The notes below the pieces were generated by a model, which was not told where the DNA came from, ran no database searches, and was given only the letters and a program-made list of their open reading frames with translations. Shown one piece after another: positions 3,538-5,371 of a DNA stretch of 5,371 nt (within the stretch, counting starts at the first letter, position 1; every line of letters starts with the position of its first letter). Location of the stretch: NCBI GenBank assembly GCA_028279085.1, contig JANQSX010000002.1, positions 1 through 5,371 on the forward strand, read 5' to 3'. The position numbers were made by a program, and so were the translations under genes. The stretch comes from Bdellovibrionales bacterium. GTDB lineage: Bacteria > Bdellovibrionota > Bdellovibrionia > Bdellovibrionales > UBA1609.

Positions 3538-5371
3538 TTAAATATTTAATTTTTTTCTTAAAGCAGAAGCCGTAAAACCTAAAGAGCTAAAAGCCACTTC
3601 AGGAGGTGAGCCTTCTATTAATATTTGTCCACCTTTCGGACCAGCTCCTGGGCCTATATCAATAAGATAATCAGACTGAGCGATTATCTCCATATTATGC
3701 TCTATTAACAAGACACTAGCTCCTTTATTTACCAGATTTCTTAAAAGATTCAATAATAGTTCCACTTCTTGAAAGTGCAGTCCTATTGTAGGCTCATCCA
3801 GAATATATAAAGTGTTTTTTGAATGACTCATTAAAAGCTCACGGGCTAATTTGAGCCTCTGGGATTCCCCTCCTGACAAAGTAGAAAGATTTTGCCCTAA
3901 AATAAGATAATCAAGACCCACTTGTTTCAAAAAAGAAAGGGGTTTCCATATAGCCGGCCAGGAAACAAAAAATTCAGTGGCTTCAGCCACCCTCATACTC
4001 AATATTTGATGAATATTTTTATTTTTCCATTTCAAATTTAAAATCTCTGATTTAAATCTTTTTCCTTTACACTCTTCACAAGGAACACGCACAGGATCCA
4101 TAAAGACCATTTCTATTTCCTGATACCCTAAACCACAACAAGCAGAACACCGTCCTCCTTCTACATTAAGGCTAAAAAGGCCTGGTTTAATATCAAAAAA
4201 ACCCCTTTTATTACAATGGGAGGCCATCAAATTCCGAATAAAATCATAAATTTTTAAATAGGTAACTGGCAAGCTTCTCTTATTTTTTTCCACCGGAGTG
4301 GGATCAAGCCACACCACCTGACGTAAATATTGCAAGCCTTTTAACTGTTTATAAGAGTGACCCTTTATTGAAGTTTTTTTTTCTAGAATGCGAGATAAAG
4401 CCGGATAAAGAGTGTGACTGATTAAAGTGGATTTTCCAGAACCACTCACTCCTGTTACTGTAACTAAACGGTTGAGAGGTACTCGTAGGTGAACATTTTT
4501 TAAGTTATGTGCTTTACAACCGACAATTTCCAAAAAATATTTATAGTTTTCTGACTTTACAGGTAAAAAAGGAGCTCTTTTTGTTTCACCCACTGTTTTT
4601 TTACCAGTTAAGTACGAACAAGTTAACGAATTGGATTTTTTTAAAAAATATTCTTTCGCTCCAGAAAAAACAATTTTACCACCTTTTAACCCTGAACCCG
4701 GTCCCATTTCTACAACAAAAGAAGATTTTTTGATCATATCAGGATCATGCTCCACCACAACCAAAGTATTTCCTCTTAATTTCAACTTTTCCAATAATTC
4801 AATAAGTCGAAGACTATCTTTAGAGTGAAGTCCCACCGTTGGTTCATCTAAAACATACAAAACCTGGGAAAGTCCCAAACCCAGCTGATGCACCAGTTTT
4901 AGTCTTTGAAGCTCCCCACTGGAAAGTGTTTTAACAAGACGATTTAACGATAGATAATCCAAGCCAATATCACTTAATCCTTCTAGAATAAAAGTAATTT
5001 TTTTAAAAACATCTCCCACTGTTTTTTGTTCTGTTTTTGTTAGAGAGATTTGTTGAAAAAAATCTTTTAAAACCGCTACATCCATAGAAAGCAATTCAGA
5101 CAACGTTTTATCTCTGAATACCACTAAAGAAATTTCTTTCCTGAAACGGGATCCCTCACACATTGAACAGGTTCTAGGGCTCTTATAACGAGCTAAAAAA
5201 ACTCGAACATGCATTTTATACTTCTTAGTCTCCAGATAATTAAAAAAACCCTCAACACCTATAAATTGAGAGGAACCTTTCCAAATTTCTTTTTTCTGAG
5301 AGCGAGACAAATTTTCCCAGGAAATATGTAAATCGATGCCTCTTCGTCGACAAAATTGCTTCAAACTTCTG
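3538..5371 (-). CDS. uvrA: UvrA-type excinuclease ABC ATPase, divergent, C-terminal two-thirds
   Basis: UvrA is the DNA-damage-sensing ATPase of nucleotide excision repair that loads UvrB. About 610 residues are visible and the 5' end lies beyond the window: the frame is open through 5371, and the TTG at 5364 is an internal Leu. Counting from that Leu, the first ABC module shows its signature as LSSGE (147-151), Walker B YVLDEP (170-175) and His206. The second shows Walker A GVSGSGKST (305-313), the zinc module Cys406/Cys409 and Cys429/Cys432, signature LSGGE (496-500), Walker B YILDEP (520-525) and His556. The protein is divergent: the first signature has Ser for Gly, the usual IGRTPRSNPATY region reads VEKNKRSLPVTY, and the stretch before CSMCEG reads KMHVRVFLARY. 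From memory this resembles the UvrA2/dual-UvrA class more than the E. coli type. It could therefore be a repair paralogue or the second half of a fused double-length UvrA. The catalytic motifs argue against a pseudogene. Confidence 0.93.
   Translation of the reverse strand, partial: RSLKQFCRRRGIDLHISWENLSRSQKKEIWKGSSQFIGVEGFFNYLETKKYKMHVRVFLARYKSPRTCSMCEGSRFRKEISLVVFRDKTLSELLSMDVAVLKDFFQQISLTKTEQKTVGDVFKKITFILEGLSDIGLDYLSLNRLVKTLSSGELQRLKLVHQLGLGLSQVLYVLDEPTVGLHSKDSLRLIELLEKLKLRGNTLVVVEHDPDMIKKSSFVVEMGPGSGLKGGKIVFSGAKEYFLKKSNSLTCSYLTGKKTVGETKRAPFLPVKSENYKYFLEIVGCKAHNLKNVHLRVPLNRLVTVTGVSGSGKSTLISHTLYPALSRILEKKTSIKGHSYKQLKGLQYLRQVVWLDPTPVEKNKRSLPVTYLKIYDFIRNLMASHCNKRGFFDIKPGLFSLNVEGGRCSACCGLGYQEIEMVFMDPVRVPCEECKGKRFKSEILNLKWKNKNIHQILSMRVAEATEFFVSWPAIWKPLSFLKQVGLDYLILGQNLSTLSGGESQRLKLARELLMSHSKNTLYILDEPTIGLHFQEVELLLNLLRNLVNKGASVLLIEHNMEIIAQSDYLIDIGPGAGPKGGQILIEGSPPEVAFSSLGFTASALRKKLNI

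Overview
The window is AT-rich bacterial chromosome with every recognisable gene on the minus strand, so transcription runs from position 5371 towards 1. From 5' to 3' it holds the C-terminal two-thirds of a UvrA-type excinuclease ATPase (cut by the window edge), groES, groEL, a stand-alone CheY-like receiver protein, a small protein with one membrane helix, and the N-terminus of a putative secreted lipoprotein (cut at the other edge). The GroEL sequence (an LGRAKR / DKDNTTI / VPGGG style, with a GGM-rich tail) and a lone receiver next to a lipoprotein suggest a Gram-negative of the old deltaproteobacterial/Bdellovibrionota type. This is from remembered family resemblance, not a search, and the lineage call is only moderately supported.

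Region by region. At 3538-5371, uvrA shows both ABC signature motifs, both Walker B motifs, the second Walker A and the C-terminal zinc module, but it departs from the usual UvrA in several conserved stretches and looks like a divergent UvrA class. At 3387-3537 there is an A/T-tract spacer with a period-7 run, then a TTGACA promoter for groES. At 1410-3386 is a standard groES-groEL operon with strong Shine-Dalgarno sites. At 1097-1409 is a non-coding stretch with an imperfect hairpin, a clear intrinsic terminator that ends the groESL transcript, and a possible promoter for the receiver gene. At 325-1096 the receiver and membrane-protein genes are one base apart, with the second gene's ribosome site inside the end of the first. 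At 211-324 is a short spacer starting with an AT-rich hairpin. At 1-210 is the lipoprotein start.

Functionally, uvrA (nucleotide excision repair) and groESL (protein folding) are stress-related housekeeping genes, but each seems to be its own transcription unit. The receiver and membrane-protein pair is the least understood part and the best candidate for something undescribed: a phospho-signalling protein tightly coupled to an unknown membrane partner. No mobile element, CRISPR array, tRNA or rRNA was seen. Most of the window is ordinary core-genome content.
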